Source: Bisporella sp. PMI_857 (lineage: Eukaryota > Ascomycota > Leotiomycetes > Helotiales > Helotiaceae). From it: 64,000 nucleotides of DNA. The stretch spans positions 372,001 to 436,000 of the forward strand of contig JAJSPD010000027.1 in NCBI GenBank assembly GCA_021307315.1, in the 5' to 3' direction. Position 1 is the stretch's first letter, and the number at the start of each line of letters is the position of its first letter. Below are positions 32,788 to 45,500 of this stretch, in pieces. The notes under the pieces were generated by a model. It was given only the letters and a program-made list of their open reading frames with translations. It did no database searches and was not told where the DNA came from. The position numbers were made by a program, and so were the translations under genes.

Positions 32788-33947
32788 CGAAGATATACTG
32801 ACTTGATAGCAATGCTCATTCCCCGCAAACCATCTAAGGTTGAACATGTAACATCAGGTACTAGCATGGAGTTATGTTTTGTTTGAGGTTATGTCAAATC
32901 TCCATCAGATTGGAACCATGGAGATTGGCAAGTACAATTCTCCACTTCGCACATACGAGGTTGGCCGCCTTTTTGATGACTGAGACTCATCTCCTCTATA
33001 ACTTTCTAATACCCCCTGTATGTTCCCATTTGTTATACCCCTTCGTGCAGGAGACTGATCGTTCATACTTTGACAGGCTTTGTTGTTTTATGGAACGGAA
33101 GGAAATCTGACTTTTGCGTTGCTTATTTGAGCGAGTTTATCATTAGGTACGCTCTCTTTATGCCTCTCGCTCCAGACGCCAAGCTAACCACATAAACAGA
33201 TTGCATGCGATTTGGATAGACGGACTCACCACTTGGTCTACGACCACCACAATCAAATCTCTTTTTCTGTTGGGATATATGGTACTACTACTGTCTAGGG
33301 ATTGTCCGGAAAGGTATGGGATGGAATCTGTGATGAAATTTGATACCCTGGATCCGCTAGTTGGATCACGGATAAACTAGGCCTGCGTCAGGGCAAAATA
33401 ATTGAGAGATTCGGCCACCTCACTTTGATTGTACTCCCTTGATGTCGCCGTGACTATGAGATTATAGTATCTCAGCTCTCGTCCCCTATTGTATCCAGTC
33501 AGCCCACTGTAAGCATCGCATTACAGTTAAACCCAAGATGCCCCCCAGATATACAGTGAGGACTAGTCAATCGGTTTAGTGTCTACCTAGTGAATATTGA
33601 GGCAATAATGAAGATTATGCTTATTGATTCATTACCATTCTGAGCGTTACCCCTCTATCTCGTCCAAACCAAGATTAGCGCATAGCGGGGCTGGGAGCTC
33701 GGCAAAAGCGAGGTAGCTGGTTAGGTGCCTGTGACGAAAGGTTTCAAAATCTGCCTTTTCCAACTCCTATTCTTAATCAACCTAAATCTCTTCCTCATAT
33801 ATAGGAGATACCCGGGAATTGGTATCTGCAGAATCTACATACTATACCTTGCATTAGTGCGCAATACTTCCGCTGATATAGCCAAAACCCAACCTAGCAG
33901 ACCTACCCCACTACGCCATATCAGAACGACATAGACCTGAATACACA
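32788..33947. other. intergenic
   Basis: 1.16 kb; no gene is supported. Short frames at 32874-33110 and 33725-33934 have no start context or homology-like content. Confidence 0.45.
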
Positions 33948-34519
33948 ATGTCGAAGAGAATCGCCAAGGTGAGTCCCGTAGGCTTAGGTTATGTAATATA
34001 TTAACCTGGGATTGCGAGCAGGAATTTGCGGAGCTTAGCCAGTCCCCTCCGTCGGGTATCAAAGTTAGTCTAGTCAGCGAGTCCGATCTCCATCTCTGGG
34101 ATGTTGTTCTTGAAGGCCCAAAGGACACACCATATGCTGTAAAGCCTCCTTTCCCTTGATTCTAAGCACTGCTAACAGACCTTTAGGGCGGCAAATACAA
34201 GCTCCAACTAAGCCTCCCCAAAGAATATCCCTTCAAAGCGCCAGTTGTCAACTTCAAGACCCGCATCTACCACCCTAACATCACCAACGATGAGAAGGGC
34301 AGCATGTGCATCGGCATCCTGAAGCCTGATCAATGGAAGCCTGCTTGCATGATCTCTGGAGCGTTGGTTGCGGTGCAGGACCTGCTGCGCGAGCCTGTGC
34401 CAGACGACGCAGTGGAAACAAGCATCGCGGAGCAGTATAAGAATGATCGTGCAGGTTTTGATAAGACGGCAAAGGCAGCTACTAAGCAGCATGCTACAAG
34501 CTGGTGGGGTTCGAAGTAG
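33948..34519 (+). CDS. ubiquitin-conjugating enzyme E2, 156 aa
   Basis: Class I E2 consisting of the UBC core only. Exons 33948-33968 (seven codons), 34022-34138, 34187-34519; sum 471 nt, in frame; introns 53 and 48 nt with branch TGCTAAC in the second. The HPN tripeptide is at residues 75-77, the active-site cysteine at about 87 (GSMCIGIL), then WKPACMISGALVAVQDLL and the C-terminal helix to WWGSK. It transfers ubiquitin from E1 to E3-bound targets. The exact subfamily cannot be assigned by eye; it is not identical in pattern to the UBC4/5 group, having an acidic insert-like NDEKGS before the cysteine. Confidence 0.92.
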
Positions 34520-36482
34520 CACATATCATGAGAATAATTGGTTGGCGTAGTAAAGGGGAGCAAAGAGTAATGATATTATGTATGTACCAAGACGGCGTTT
34601 ATGGCAGGCATAGAGATGTTGGGACGGGTTTTCGATCGTCTTTTACTCGTCATGGATCAGGGAATGGCAGTACAGTCTCTGATAATTTGTGACTTTCTTG
34701 CCCAGATTGGAGAACCAACATGGATGGCAATTTGACTTCGCAATACAACTCATTCTTTCAATCTCCCGTGCCAACTTTATCTTTAGTTCCCAGCTATAAC
34801 ATGATCTACCTCCTAGTGCCAAATGACGTGTTGTATATGAGTACCTTAGGAAACCCACCCATCGGCATGATTGATATGGATATTGAGCTAGCGCCGTTTT
34901 ATACCTACGAGCTCTACATGACCTAGTTAGTAGAAATGAATATCGGCTTACACAATGTTGAACTCCAATGCCAGAGGACGAGTCAAATCGCATGAAAACT
35001 GTGATCCAGGGCATCCTCGTCTCAGGTCGAAGCAAGCGTGACACACAAGTCTCATTTGGGTGGAAATCGACTCTATGACCCATCTGACATCATATCTCAT
35101 CTAATTCCTCTGCCAGGTGTTGTGCACAGATCTTTCCCGATGGAAATAGAAACTTTTGGACCAAAGCATATAGAAGGAATTTGACGAAGGAGCCAAAGTG
35201 ATCAAGCCGATAGTTTACAGAAGTACCGCAAGATTATGCAGGATATTTCAGGCCCTTTGCGAAGATGGTGTTGTCCATAATTGATTGGTGTTTGGATCAA
35301 GGGAGTTGGGAAAGGGATGCGAGGCGAGTGATGGATTGTCTTGAGCCTCATCCTTCCAGGCCCCCAACTTAACTAAGGCCAAACGCTGAAAAGGAACCTA
35401 CTGCATAGTGCTGGATTCGAACGAAGTTCAAATGAATATGCTTGATCATGAACTCTGATTGGGGGGGGTTTTTTTTAAGTATTGGTTCCTTGATTGTCCA
35501 AGCGGACGTCAGGGGGTGGATTTACACTAGCTTATAGGATGAGAAGACCGTTGAACAGGAATGAGGCAATGGAAAAGATATATATAATTAAGATACGATT
35601 CTATGTAATGTATGATACTGTAACGGGCAGACAAAGAATGGCATTCATTAGGGGTGTCGGATAGATGGCGACACATGGGACATTCTACAGTAGAGATCAT
35701 TAGTGACGAGTTCAGCCGCCATATTCAGGGGTGCTCAAGGAACATCCACAACTCACTAGAGCAAGATTAGAGGAGCAAACATCGAATTGCTAGTACTCAT
35801 GCCACAGCGCAGGTGCAAGCAGCACTGGAGTATACTATACTATTATATACTAACCAGACTTTCTCCATTTTATCCCGGTCCCTGCCAGTACGACACTACT
35901 GTAAGTACACACTACCCTAGACTGCGCTTCATTGCAATGCACTACAAACTAAGTCAAAACTCGTAGCCCGGCGATGGGATGTTCCTGGTTGCGGTTCGAT
36001 GAAAATGACCTGCTGAATGACTCTTTGTGAAGTGAATCCACCAAAGTGCCTGATAATGATTGACAACAGGCATTTGTATTTCCAATTCTCGAGAGTTGCT
36101 GTTTTGCTTTTTGGGTGTCTGGGCTGATGGATAGCTTGATACCAGTAGCTTGGATGGACGGGAGAGTACGCCGAGAGACCGACTACTGTAGGTTTGCTAC
36201 AGTACATTTGTTTGTTCTTTCTGTAGGTATAATTAGTTACCAGTAAATTTACTGTTCAGCATCATCAGATTCACTGGTTGACCCTGCAAAAAGACCCCCG
36301 ACTCCAGGCCCTGCAGGGGCACGAGCTATAGTCGGCCGGGGTACGCGAAACTCGACTCAGTCAACCTTCTCAAAAGACAAAAGCAATCAAAGAAAGAAAC
36401 ACTCCCCCCCCCCCCTTCCTTCAGAATCAGAGTCCCAGAGCTGGCAACGGACGGGCAGCAAGAAGACTGGAAGGCAGCGGCC
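34520..36482. other. intergenic
   Basis: About 2 kb; no gene is supported. A run of G followed by T (near 35461-35476) and a 12-C tract at about 36404-36415 in the presumed leader of the downstream gene are the only notable features. Confidence 0.45.
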
Positions 36483-38966
36483 ATGGATGTGGTCAATGGC
36501 ATGAGCATTGCACCGGCCATGCCATTGCCGGACCATCAATCATCACATTCCGATGCTCAAATTCAGCGGCTTCGAAGCAGGAAGTACAGTCTCAATCACC
36601 CAACTACTCGTCCTCAAACCGCCAACCCAACTACCTCCAGTTCTCCTCCTCCATCCAGCTCGAATGACCATGCTGCAAGTTCTCCTCTGCCTTCGCCCAC
36701 CTCATCATCATCAATTTCCTCCAAGTCTTCTGCTCCATTGCCCCAAAGAAAAGACTCCTTGCTACATCGTCAGTCGAGGCGACCACAAACCTCGCATCAT
36801 CCTCCTTCGCACGAGCCGCCACGATCCTTCACTTCTCCGCCACAACTCCAACAAAGCATAAGGAAACGGCCTTCAGAGGCTTCACGTTTACGGGCCCTAA
36901 ATAATGGCTACCGGTCTCAATCGTCTGATGGCAGACAAACCCCAGATTCAATTCTAGAGAACTTCTCGCGTCCTCGCCAACCAAGTTTACGACGGAGGAA
37001 CGAGTCACCTAAACCTCTGCATCCCACATTCCCGTTGCATTCTCACGACGAAGAGCGCACACCCACGTATGACAGCGTTGCGCGGGATCGTGGGTTATCG
37101 ACCTCTTCCGTGCAATCCATCAATTACTCGGTCCCCATTCCTCTGCGCCCTTCTAATTCAATTCCAGACTACCACGCCGCAGAATCAATATACACGCGCC
37201 AAAGAAATCTTAATAGCTCAGCATACCGTCCTGATCGAGGCATGTCAAGACCAGATAGTAATTACTCTGCACATCGTAGGGAACCCATCACCCGGCCAGC
37301 TGGTTTCGACGATGAAGAGGTGCGCGCGAGCTTTCGCTCTGCCTTAACCACGAATTCAAGTTTTCTCGGCACGAGTGGAACGGAAAGGAGCAGTGTGCTG
37401 ACGAAGAGCAGCTCTGCCACGTCAGTATTTGGAAAGGATGAGGGGATGAGTGTAGATGATCTATTAGGGATGTACGAGGGAGGTTTCACGGATTCGGGAG
37501 TGGACGATACGCGGCCTACAACCGCCAACTCGGAGCAATTGAGGATATCAGCGCTGTGCGAGGCCATGAATGATACTCTGATGGTGCCTGGATCAAATAT
37601 CACGATCCGAGATTCTGCAGCGATCTTTCGAAACAGCAGTATAAACAGTGCTATGGAGTCGAGTGCAGAAGCAACCCCAATATCCCCACAAGGGCTACAG
37701 AATCAAGATGCGTACTTTGATCGACGGCCAGCTGCCAGTAGACCTATGACTGGAGCAGGGCGTGTTGACTTAGAATTTGACGCCACAAGAGATCGATATG
37801 GCTTCCGCAAGAAGAACCAGCACATTTCGCTCGAGCAGTATGATGCCTGGAACGGTCCATATACCGAATATCTAAGTCGCAGGCGGAAGAAGTGGGTGGC
37901 ACTACTGAAAGAGAACGGCCTCATGACGGATCATCCCAACCGATTTCCACCAAAATCGGCAAAGATAAAGCGATTTGTGAGAAAGGGAATTCCACCGGAT
38001 TGGCGAGGAGACGCATGGTTCTATTATGCTGGCGGCCCAGCCATGCTCTCGAAACACTATGGTATTTACGACGAGCTTACAGAGAAAGCAGCAGCTGGAG
38101 GGGTTTCCGAGACAGATGACGAGATTATCGAGCGTGACCTGCACCGAACATTTCCAGACAATGTCCGCTTCAAGCATGATCCCGTAGTTTCACCTAGTGG
38201 TCCAGATGTTCCGGAACCCGAAACCCCCATATTACAATCATTACGGCGCGTATTACAAGCATTTGCCATTTATAACCCTCGGATTGGTTATTGCCAATCC
38301 CTTAACTTTCTTGCTGGCCTACTTCTACTTTTCATGGATGAAGAAAAGTCCTTCTGGATGCTGAACATAATCACACGGATCTATCTCCCTGGAACGCACG
38401 AGGTGAACCTCGAAGGAGCTAATGTGGATCTTGGCGTTCTCATGATGTCCATCAAAGAAACAATGCCCTCCGTTTGGGCTAAGATAGGTGGCGAGCTTGA
38501 TGGTTCGCCATCAGATCCCAAAGTCTCCATGCGGCTTCCGCCGATCACGCTCTGCACCACTGCCTGGTTCATGTCTTGCTTCATTGGTACTCTACCTATC
38601 GAAACAGTACTTCGTGTCTGGGATTCCTTCTTCTATGAAGGCTCCAAGACCCTTTTCCGAATTGCACTCACCATCTTCAAGCTTGGGGAAACAGAGATCA
38701 AGGCGGTGACTGACCCTATGGAGATATTTCAAGTTGTGCAGACAATACCAAGGCGGTTATTAGATGCTAATCTAGTTGTGGAGTCTTGTTATCGGCGACG
38801 AGGTGGTTTTGGTGGGTTGAGCCAAGAGAAGATCGAGGTCAGGAGGGCGGAAAGGAGAAGAGGGTACGCTGAGGAACGTGCTGCTGCAAATGGAGAGATC
38901 AGCGTGGTGAAGAGGAAAGCAACCGTCTTTGGGAGGAGGAAAGTCAGAGAGGCGGTCATGGTCTAA
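36483..38966 (+). CDS. TBC-domain Rab GTPase-activating protein, 827 aa
   Basis: Intronless. The first about 430 residues are Ser/Pro-rich and disordered. The TBC domain follows at about 495-760: RKGIPPDWRGDAWFYYAGG at the start, ERDLHRTFPDN carrying the arginine finger (I-x2-D-x2-R type), then SLRRVLQAFAIYNPRIGYCQSLNFL with the glutamine finger (Y-x-Q), FWMLNIITRIYLPG, and VLRVWDSFFYEG. Both fingers are intact, so GAP activity toward a Rab in membrane traffic is expected. A basic tail with RRAERRRG and KRKATVFGRRK follows. Resembles the Gyp/Msb3 group broadly; the exact orthologue is uncertain. Confidence 0.93.
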   Translation: MDVVNGMSIAPAMPLPDHQSSHSDAQIQRLRSRKYSLNHPTTRPQTANPTTSSSPPPSSSNDHAASSPLPSPTSSSSISSKSSAPLPQRKDSLLHRQSRRPQTSHHPPSHEPPRSFTSPPQLQQSIRKRPSEASRLRALNNGYRSQSSDGRQTPDSILENFSRPRQPSLRRRNESPKPLHPTFPLHSHDEERTPTYDSVARDRGLSTSSVQSINYSVPIPLRPSNSIPDYHAAESIYTRQRNLNSSAYRPDRGMSRPDSNYSAHRREPITRPAGFDDEEVRASFRSALTTNSSFLGTSGTERSSVLTKSSSATSVFGKDEGMSVDDLLGMYEGGFTDSGVDDTRPTTANSEQLRISALCEAMNDTLMVPGSNITIRDSAAIFRNSSINSAMESSAEATPISPQGLQNQDAYFDRRPAASRPMTGAGRVDLEFDATRDRYGFRKKNQHISLEQYDAWNGPYTEYLSRRRKKWVALLKENGLMTDHPNRFPPKSAKIKRFVRKGIPPDWRGDAWFYYAGGPAMLSKHYGIYDELTEKAAAGGVSETDDEIIERDLHRTFPDNVRFKHDPVVSPSGPDVPEPETPILQSLRRVLQAFAIYNPRIGYCQSLNFLAGLLLLFMDEEKSFWMLNIITRIYLPGTHEVNLEGANVDLGVLMMSIKETMPSVWAKIGGELDGSPSDPKVSMRLPPITLCTTAWFMSCFIGTLPIETVLRVWDSFFYEGSKTLFRIALTIFKLGETEIKAVTDPMEIFQVVQTIPRRLLDANLVVESCYRRRGGFGGLSQEKIEVRRAERRRGYAEERAAANGEISVVKRKATVFGRRKVREAVMV

Positions 38967-40201
38967 TACTTTGACGATTTTGGCATAGGCGATGCTTAGG
39001 AATTCATATACGGTATTGATGGGCATTCAAAAAGGCATAAACTGAGAACAGCGGGAGGGTACATTTAATTGCATATTCGGCGTTCTTCAAGGCATCTGCG
39101 GAGTATGGTATGCGCACTTACTAGCCTGCAAGATAGATATATGGTATGAATGATTACGAATCGATACGAGTTAGCGCTTTCGTGCATCACAAGTTGCACT
39201 TGACGGGTTATGGTTGGGATATCAAGTAATTCTGCTAAGACGCTGTTTCATAACCCCATACTGGTATATTTCTTTAGTCACGCCCAAAATAGCCTATGAT
39301 TCCATCGCTACGGCATTATTTGTTCTTCATGCATCAAGAACTCCTTCACTGCGTCCTCTTTTCCCGCCTCTCCTTTCCAGGATATGCTTCTAGTTACGAG
39401 ATAGTATTAACTAGCCCTGACCCTAAGCTTGCTCTTTTGAATATATATATATATACAATAAAGGGACATCATGCTAACTGCGACTGATGTGTTTGTATAG
39501 CCCGCAGCTATCTACTTGCATCGTTTGATTGGCCCTCTGCTGCTTTTTTTTAAAAAAAAACGCATGTCCTTGATTTTTCTCTTGTGTCTACCTGATATCA
39601 AACTGAATTGTTCCCACTACCTACAAATGATATGTGGAAGTTCACATGCAATCTGGTATGCCATACCCAAGGTAGTGACCATGAGGCGCGAGTTTCCAGA
39701 CTCAAGGATACGTAGCACACCTTTGCAAAGCAACGTAACGCACTGAATTTGAAGTCTCGGTCCCAGAGCCTTTGCGGTCGAGGTATGTAAAGGGAAATGC
39801 TCTTTTATGAAGTATTTGCACTTCTAAAGCGGATATATCTATGCCACCAGCAGATGTAGATTATATCTGATGAAACTGGGGACACTTGCAGGTTTCTGCA
39901 ACACGATTGCCCCGTTACTGGCACTGGCTTTAGACGGCCGACAAGTGCGCTAGTATTTTGTATCAGGATGGTCAAATTACCACTTCTTCCAATGCCTTAG
40001 AAATGCCAGAGAAAAATCTTCATTAGCAGAGGAGTTTGCAAGGGAAGGAACTACTTCGAGGCGCAATCAGAGCTACAAATTCCCCTCAAAATGCTGTTGC
40101 TTAGCCAAACTTTGAAAGGCTTCGTCAAACTAAAATAAATATAATAGAAAGAAGACTCGTCATACATAAAGCAGCATATACGCTATTAAAGCGTTTCAAC
40201 C
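38967..40201. other. intergenic
   Basis: 1.2 kb; no gene is supported. Contains an abrupt T8-A9 run at about 39543-39559 and a TA-repeat at about 39440-39455. Confidence 0.45.
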
Positions 40202-40960
40202 ATGTCGACACTGTATTACTTGTATGGATAAATGCGCAACAGCTGCTCCAAACTCCCTTATCCTATCCTCAACACCCTTCTCAGAGATTTTTGGCCGCGG
40301 GGATTTGGCCAGAATTAGTTCAGATATCTCGGATGGACTATGCGTGGGCGAGTATTCGATCAAGGTGTAATGGCTGACTATGAGACGCTACTTACTTCGC
40401 CGCATCGATACCTGAGCCTCTCAGTCGATCATTATGCCAGAAGACATCCCCGCATCTTCTCAAGCCCTCCCCAATTAGAAATTCAGAGGTGGGCTGCGTA
40501 TATAGTTTGCAAGGTATGAAGTTGTGGTTCCTAAATCCAAGCCAGAGTTAGCTTGTCAAGGTCATTTCCCGAAAACTCTGTCTTTAAACCACCTTGTACA
40601 GCTTCCCTATGCGCTTGAAATTCAGGCGTTATATATCCTGAGCGATATGGATCCTCATCTAGTCCCTCAGCCATAGAAGTGTGAGTCAAATGTCTGGAGG
40701 ATTTCCCGATGATCTTCTGCAGAGCGTCGCCCTTTGCTTTTCGACATAATCTTTGATGCTACAGAATATCATATTGCTCATGCAATCTTATTTTAGCTCC
40801 AGCAACGACATGAGAGCGCAGGCATCCGATATTCTGAACTAGCTCAACTTCTGTAGGTTGATGCCTACTCCAGAATTTATGGGTTCCTAAGGATCTTTTG
40901 GCATGGTTACATCGTCTATGGAATGCTAGAGCCACATTATCAGATTGATCATATCAAAGA
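40202..40960 (-). pseudogene. decayed coding stretch, unrecognised protein
   Basis: On the minus strand one frame from about 40958 to 40531 reads like protein without an ATG: it includes FWSRHQPTEVELVQNIG, LRSHVVAGAKIRLHEQYDIL, an in-frame TAG at 40759-40761, then KAKGDALQKIIGKSSRHLTH and GLDEDPYRSGYITPEFQAHR, ending at TAG 40531-40533. A second block in another frame (about 40378-40202) contains HYTLIEYSPTHSPSEISELI and EKGVEDRIREFGAAVAHL. The missing start, the internal stop and the frame change suggest a relic, although an intron could account for the frame change. No family is recognised. Confidence 0.45.
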
Positions 40961-42553
40961 TGAACCATCCACATTCGACAAACGCTGCTCTGTTTATGCA
41001 GTCACCTCATCCTACTGCCTTATATAATAAAAATACGGTTTTTATGGCTGTAGGCACCTTTCTCCTAATAAGCACGATAAAAGTATCTAGATTAAACAAG
41101 ATCACCATTGCATTTTCCCCCCTGAGATAAGCGAGCATTGCTTTTCTTGGCATTGGTGCTAGCTCACATGAAATAACATATCCAGCAAACATACTGGATC
41201 ATGTCTTACTATTTACGATCGACGGGCGTATCTTGGGAAGAGGGGCTCCTAAGAAAACGGCAGTTTAGACCACGCGACATATACGGGAATAAATAATGAA
41301 TAATGGAAACGAGTGTAGCCACGTTCTCGGTGCAGGCTGTTCTTTCCGTAGAACCCGCCCAAGATTTTCATTACGATTCAACCTAATAGCTCCATCCCTC
41401 TTTCTGCTCCTACGCCTCGGTCCCTCTGGCTCCAATTGCCACCTCCCTCCTCCCTCCTTCCCTCCTCAACTCTAAATCCTCAGTAAGTGGCTTCTTCTGC
41501 TTCAACAATTTCTGCAAGATTCCAAGGAGCTTTGCTAGGATAAAGCCTGGCAATATTAGCAAATAAACCACCAGCTCCCAAACTCCCTCTCGAATACGGC
41601 ACTCGGCATCCAAAACCGCATCTGCACCTTCATATCAACCTAAGCAATCAAGAAGGCAAAAGCTGGTTTGCTCTTAGTAATCGCTTGGCTGCTAAGCTTC
41701 GTAGGTGACGTTACGACTATCAATTTTGTCTTCGGACCATAGTGTTGTTTTCCCGTGATAAATTCCTGGTTCGTGCCTTGATCGGTGCGAGGCACCTTGT
41801 TGCTGTTCATAGGTTCGTCTAGAATATGGAGCTGAGTGGCCATGCTTTAAAATCAAGTTCAGAACTTCCCACGTTCGAATTTGGCTTTTTAACGAACGCC
41901 AATGCGAATCTACACATGGATTGCAGCTAAAATCTGGTCTTCGTGTGTAGCCGACGCCGCTAGACTGAACATAGCTCTGGCTCATATAGGTATGCTTCCC
42001 TTAAACACTGGAATGTGTAATAACTAGGTAAAATGTAACTTTTATGTGTGGCTTATCTCATGATATCCGGCATAATCAACTGAGACAACGATGAATGTGA
42101 ATATAGATTACGAAGTCTCAACATCTCTAATGACCCGTCGACGATCTCTGGGACAGTCTGTTGTTGGCCAGCCCGGCTCTAGAAATGTCCAGAGCCGTTC
42201 TAGCCGTTACTCCACAGCATTTCGGCACTAAAATACATAACAATTGAGAGAAATCATCGTGATTGCTTCATGGAAGTCATTCAAATAGTCAAAAGTCTGA
42301 ATCATAGAACAAGGCCTACCTGGAAAGTACCCCACACAAGAACGCTCTCGCGAAGTCAAATTCAAATCTCTCGAATAAATGTTATATTCGCTGTCCTCCA
42401 TACCGGAGTGAATTCAAGTAATACTTGATAATACATTCGCCGCGCCTAATATGGCGTGCAAAGAGCCGAAATAGCAGAGGCACCATTAATTCGCCATGCT
42501 TAAGAATGCCAAAGGATCATACAAAGAGAATGCTGTAGCAAAGGAAGGCGTTG
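40961..42553. other. intergenic, gene-poor
   Basis: No gene is firmly supported. Two minus-strand frames (41640-41843 starting MATQLHILDEP, and 41410-41613 containing a hydrophobic segment WELVVYLLILPGFILAKLLG) could be exons of a small membrane protein separated by an acceptor GATTGCTTAG at about 41641, but no phase-consistent join was found. Confidence 0.35.
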
Positions 42554-45500
42554 TCACGAGAAGCGTGGCGCACTTCCAACAATTGGGCTTCCTATATCTC
42601 CGGGGTGGTGAACTGAGCGTTGAGAAAGGTGGAGGTCTGTTTCATGGCGGATTGACTGACGACCGCTGCTGTCCGTTCTGATATCAAAGAAACCGCCGCC
42701 GTTGCTTGAATTCCCCTCTGTCTCGCAGATGTCCAGAATGTCTTTCTCGGTAATTGCGCCAGGGCCCGCCTCATTTGACTGGTTCATATGAGATACTTGC
42801 TCTTGGATATCCTTGATATCGTAGAACCTATCAGGACTAGATCCATCGAGATTCTTACAAGCTCGACATATCATTAGCCGAATGGCAACCGAGCGTGGCT
42901 GCACTTGTCGTAACGAGGATGGGTTCGCATTCATCGAGGGATTTCCAGTCTGCGGCCATGCTCCAGGCCATCCAGCGCCAGGTAATACAGGCATTGAAGG
43001 CGCTCCAAATGGATTTGGCGGTCCTCCCCACGACTGAAACGGAACTATAGGACTCCCGAAAGCAGATGGCTGCATTCCGTAAGGCATAGAGTTGAAGTTT
43101 TGCTCATGTCTTCTACCAGGAATAATCTCTGGAGGCTCATCGTCGTCGTCCAACAGTGCGCTGCTGCCTAATTGGCCACTCAGGTCATCGATGTCAGTAT
43201 TTGAATTTTCCTCACGACGTTGGCCTAGGGCAACACTGGCAGGCCGACCAACGGGGGCAGGGCGTGCAATGGGCTGGGCTGGTGGACCTGGAACCATTGG
43301 GCTGTCGTAAGAACCGGATGGATTACGAGAATGCAATTGCACGTTTTCCTTGGCAAATGGTTGCCCAATACCTCCCAGACTATTTGGGCTCTGGGCGAAT
43401 CCTGGCGGTGGATGCTGCATTGGGAACCCTCTGCTCTGTTGCATAGGGTGCATGTTCATGCCAGGATGACCAATCCCATTAGGGCCTACCATTGGTCTGA
43501 AAGTTGCTCCTATAGGCTGTTGAGGAAACATCATGTCATGTGGAGGTCGTGCGCCAAATCCTGGAGGCATCATCGGCATTCCCGGAGGGGGAAAGCTCAT
43601 ATTTGGTGGCTGCATGCCACCAAATGCGCCTTGTTGAATTCCGGGAGGAGCGTTCTTCAGAGCTGAGTGTATTGGTGAAGATGCTTGCGGCTGATGCAGA
43701 AATGGATAATTTTGTTGTTTCGCAGGACCTCCAGCAGGACCGGGGCTCCCTTGGAGAGGAGTCGATGGAACAGGCGACACATTTTGACTTATGCCTCCTG
43801 TTTGCGGTGTCTGCGGTACCGACGAGCTAGCACTTGACTCTTGCTGAGATGTTGTCCGAAGCTTGGTCGGGGTTGGTGCCTTTGGCAAAGCGGGAGTGGC
43901 CACTGGAATATGAGGGGAAACTACAGTGGCAGGCGGCTGTGCTTGCAGGTTTACTGGTATGGGAACGGGAGGTCGCTTCACAGCTTGAGTTGCAGCATGA
44001 GCAGCCGACCTGGCAGCAGCTTGTTGAGCAATCTGTTCCTCACGTTGCTGTTGCTCTTTAGCTTCCTTTTCGCGCCTGTCACGTTCGAGCCTCTCTTTCC
44101 GCTCCTTGGCCTCACGCTCTTTGGTTTCCTTCGCCTCTCGCTCCCTTTGCCTCAATTCCTCTTTTTGCAAGCGCTCCTTCTCCTTAGCCTCACGCTTCTT
44201 TCGTTCCTCCTCGGCTTTCTTCTCTTGCAGCTCCTGTAAGCGTTTTGCCTTTTCATTTTCCTTCCTTAGGCGCTCCTCTTCTTCCTGCTTCTTTTGGGCT
44301 TCTTTTTTCTTCCGCTTCTCTTCGGCTTTTTGACGCTGCTCCTGGAGTCGCTTCTCCTCGGCTGCACGCAAAGCGGCTTCTTCAGCAGCCTTCTCGGCTT
44401 CTTTTCTAGCTCTCTCGTCCGCAGCAGCCTGTTTCTTCTGCGCTAGCTTTGCTTTCTTCTTCTCAGCGTCCTTTGCCTTTTTGGCTTTCTTCTCCTCTCC
44501 TGTGCGCTTTTCTTCTTCTAATTCTTCTAGAAGTTGTTGCTGCCGCTCTTTTGCTACCTTCTCCTTGTAGGCAGTCAGGACTCTTTGCTCAAACATTCGA
44601 GCTGCAAATATCTGGAACATTCGGCGCCCCTCCTCCATTCGCTGCTCTTCAGTCATAGTATCTTGCTACAAAAGGGAAATCAGTGCGATACTCAACAGTA
44701 ATCAAGACTATACGTACCAATTCATCCTCATCATAATCTTCATCCTGACTGTCATACTCGTCATCCTCTTCTTCCTCCTCATCATCATACTCGTCGTCTT
44801 CCGGAGGAGGTGGGTTTGGATGTGAATGTGAGTGCGAGTGTGGATGTGAATGATAATGATGACTATGTGCCATTGATTGAGGATGCATGCCATTTGGTGG
44901 ATGACCATAATTCGAATAGGATTGTTGCTTTTCAGCGTCTTCTTCACGCGCCATACGACGCTCAGCTAATTGCTCCATCATTTCTATGAACTTCTTGCCG
45001 TCGTTCTTTAATAAGTCATCTGCAACTGTAAGGATTCCTCCTTTCACAGTGAGACTCGCGCCGAAATTGAAAAAGTCCGCAGCGTGCGAGCTTCGCGGTA
45101 ATTCCTCAGGTTCTGGCTCTTCGTCGCTGGCATAATCATCCTCGTCGTCTTCTATGTCGTCCTGATCGCTATATTCTTCGTCTTCGCCTTCATCCTCATC
45201 ATCTCCTAGCTGTTCCACTATTCGCCCGCGCGAGGGTTGCTGAGAGATGAATGCGGGGGGTAAGCGATTCGGGGGTTGAAGTCCACCAACTGCGCCAAAG
45301 CGACGGGGAGGTGGCATCATAGGAGGAATGATATCACCTGCGACAAAAATTATTAGCATGACAGTCTTGATATGATCTCTCCCAGAAATGGAACAAATTC
45401 TTCAACACAGACTAGTGAGTCTAGCTTGCTCGCGCCTAGATATTCTCAAAGTACAAACTTAACCTACCTTGGTGATTGGCGTATTGTTCCAGTTCCTCAT

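Noticed and set aside
41410..41843. Small two-exon membrane-protein gene on the minus strand
   Set aside because: One hydrophobic segment is suggestive, but no start and intron combination keeps the frame; left as unresolved intergenic.
43841..44333. Plus-strand Leu/Ser/Phe-rich frames
   Set aside because: Antisense shadows of the Lys/Glu-rich coiled coil of the nst1 gene.
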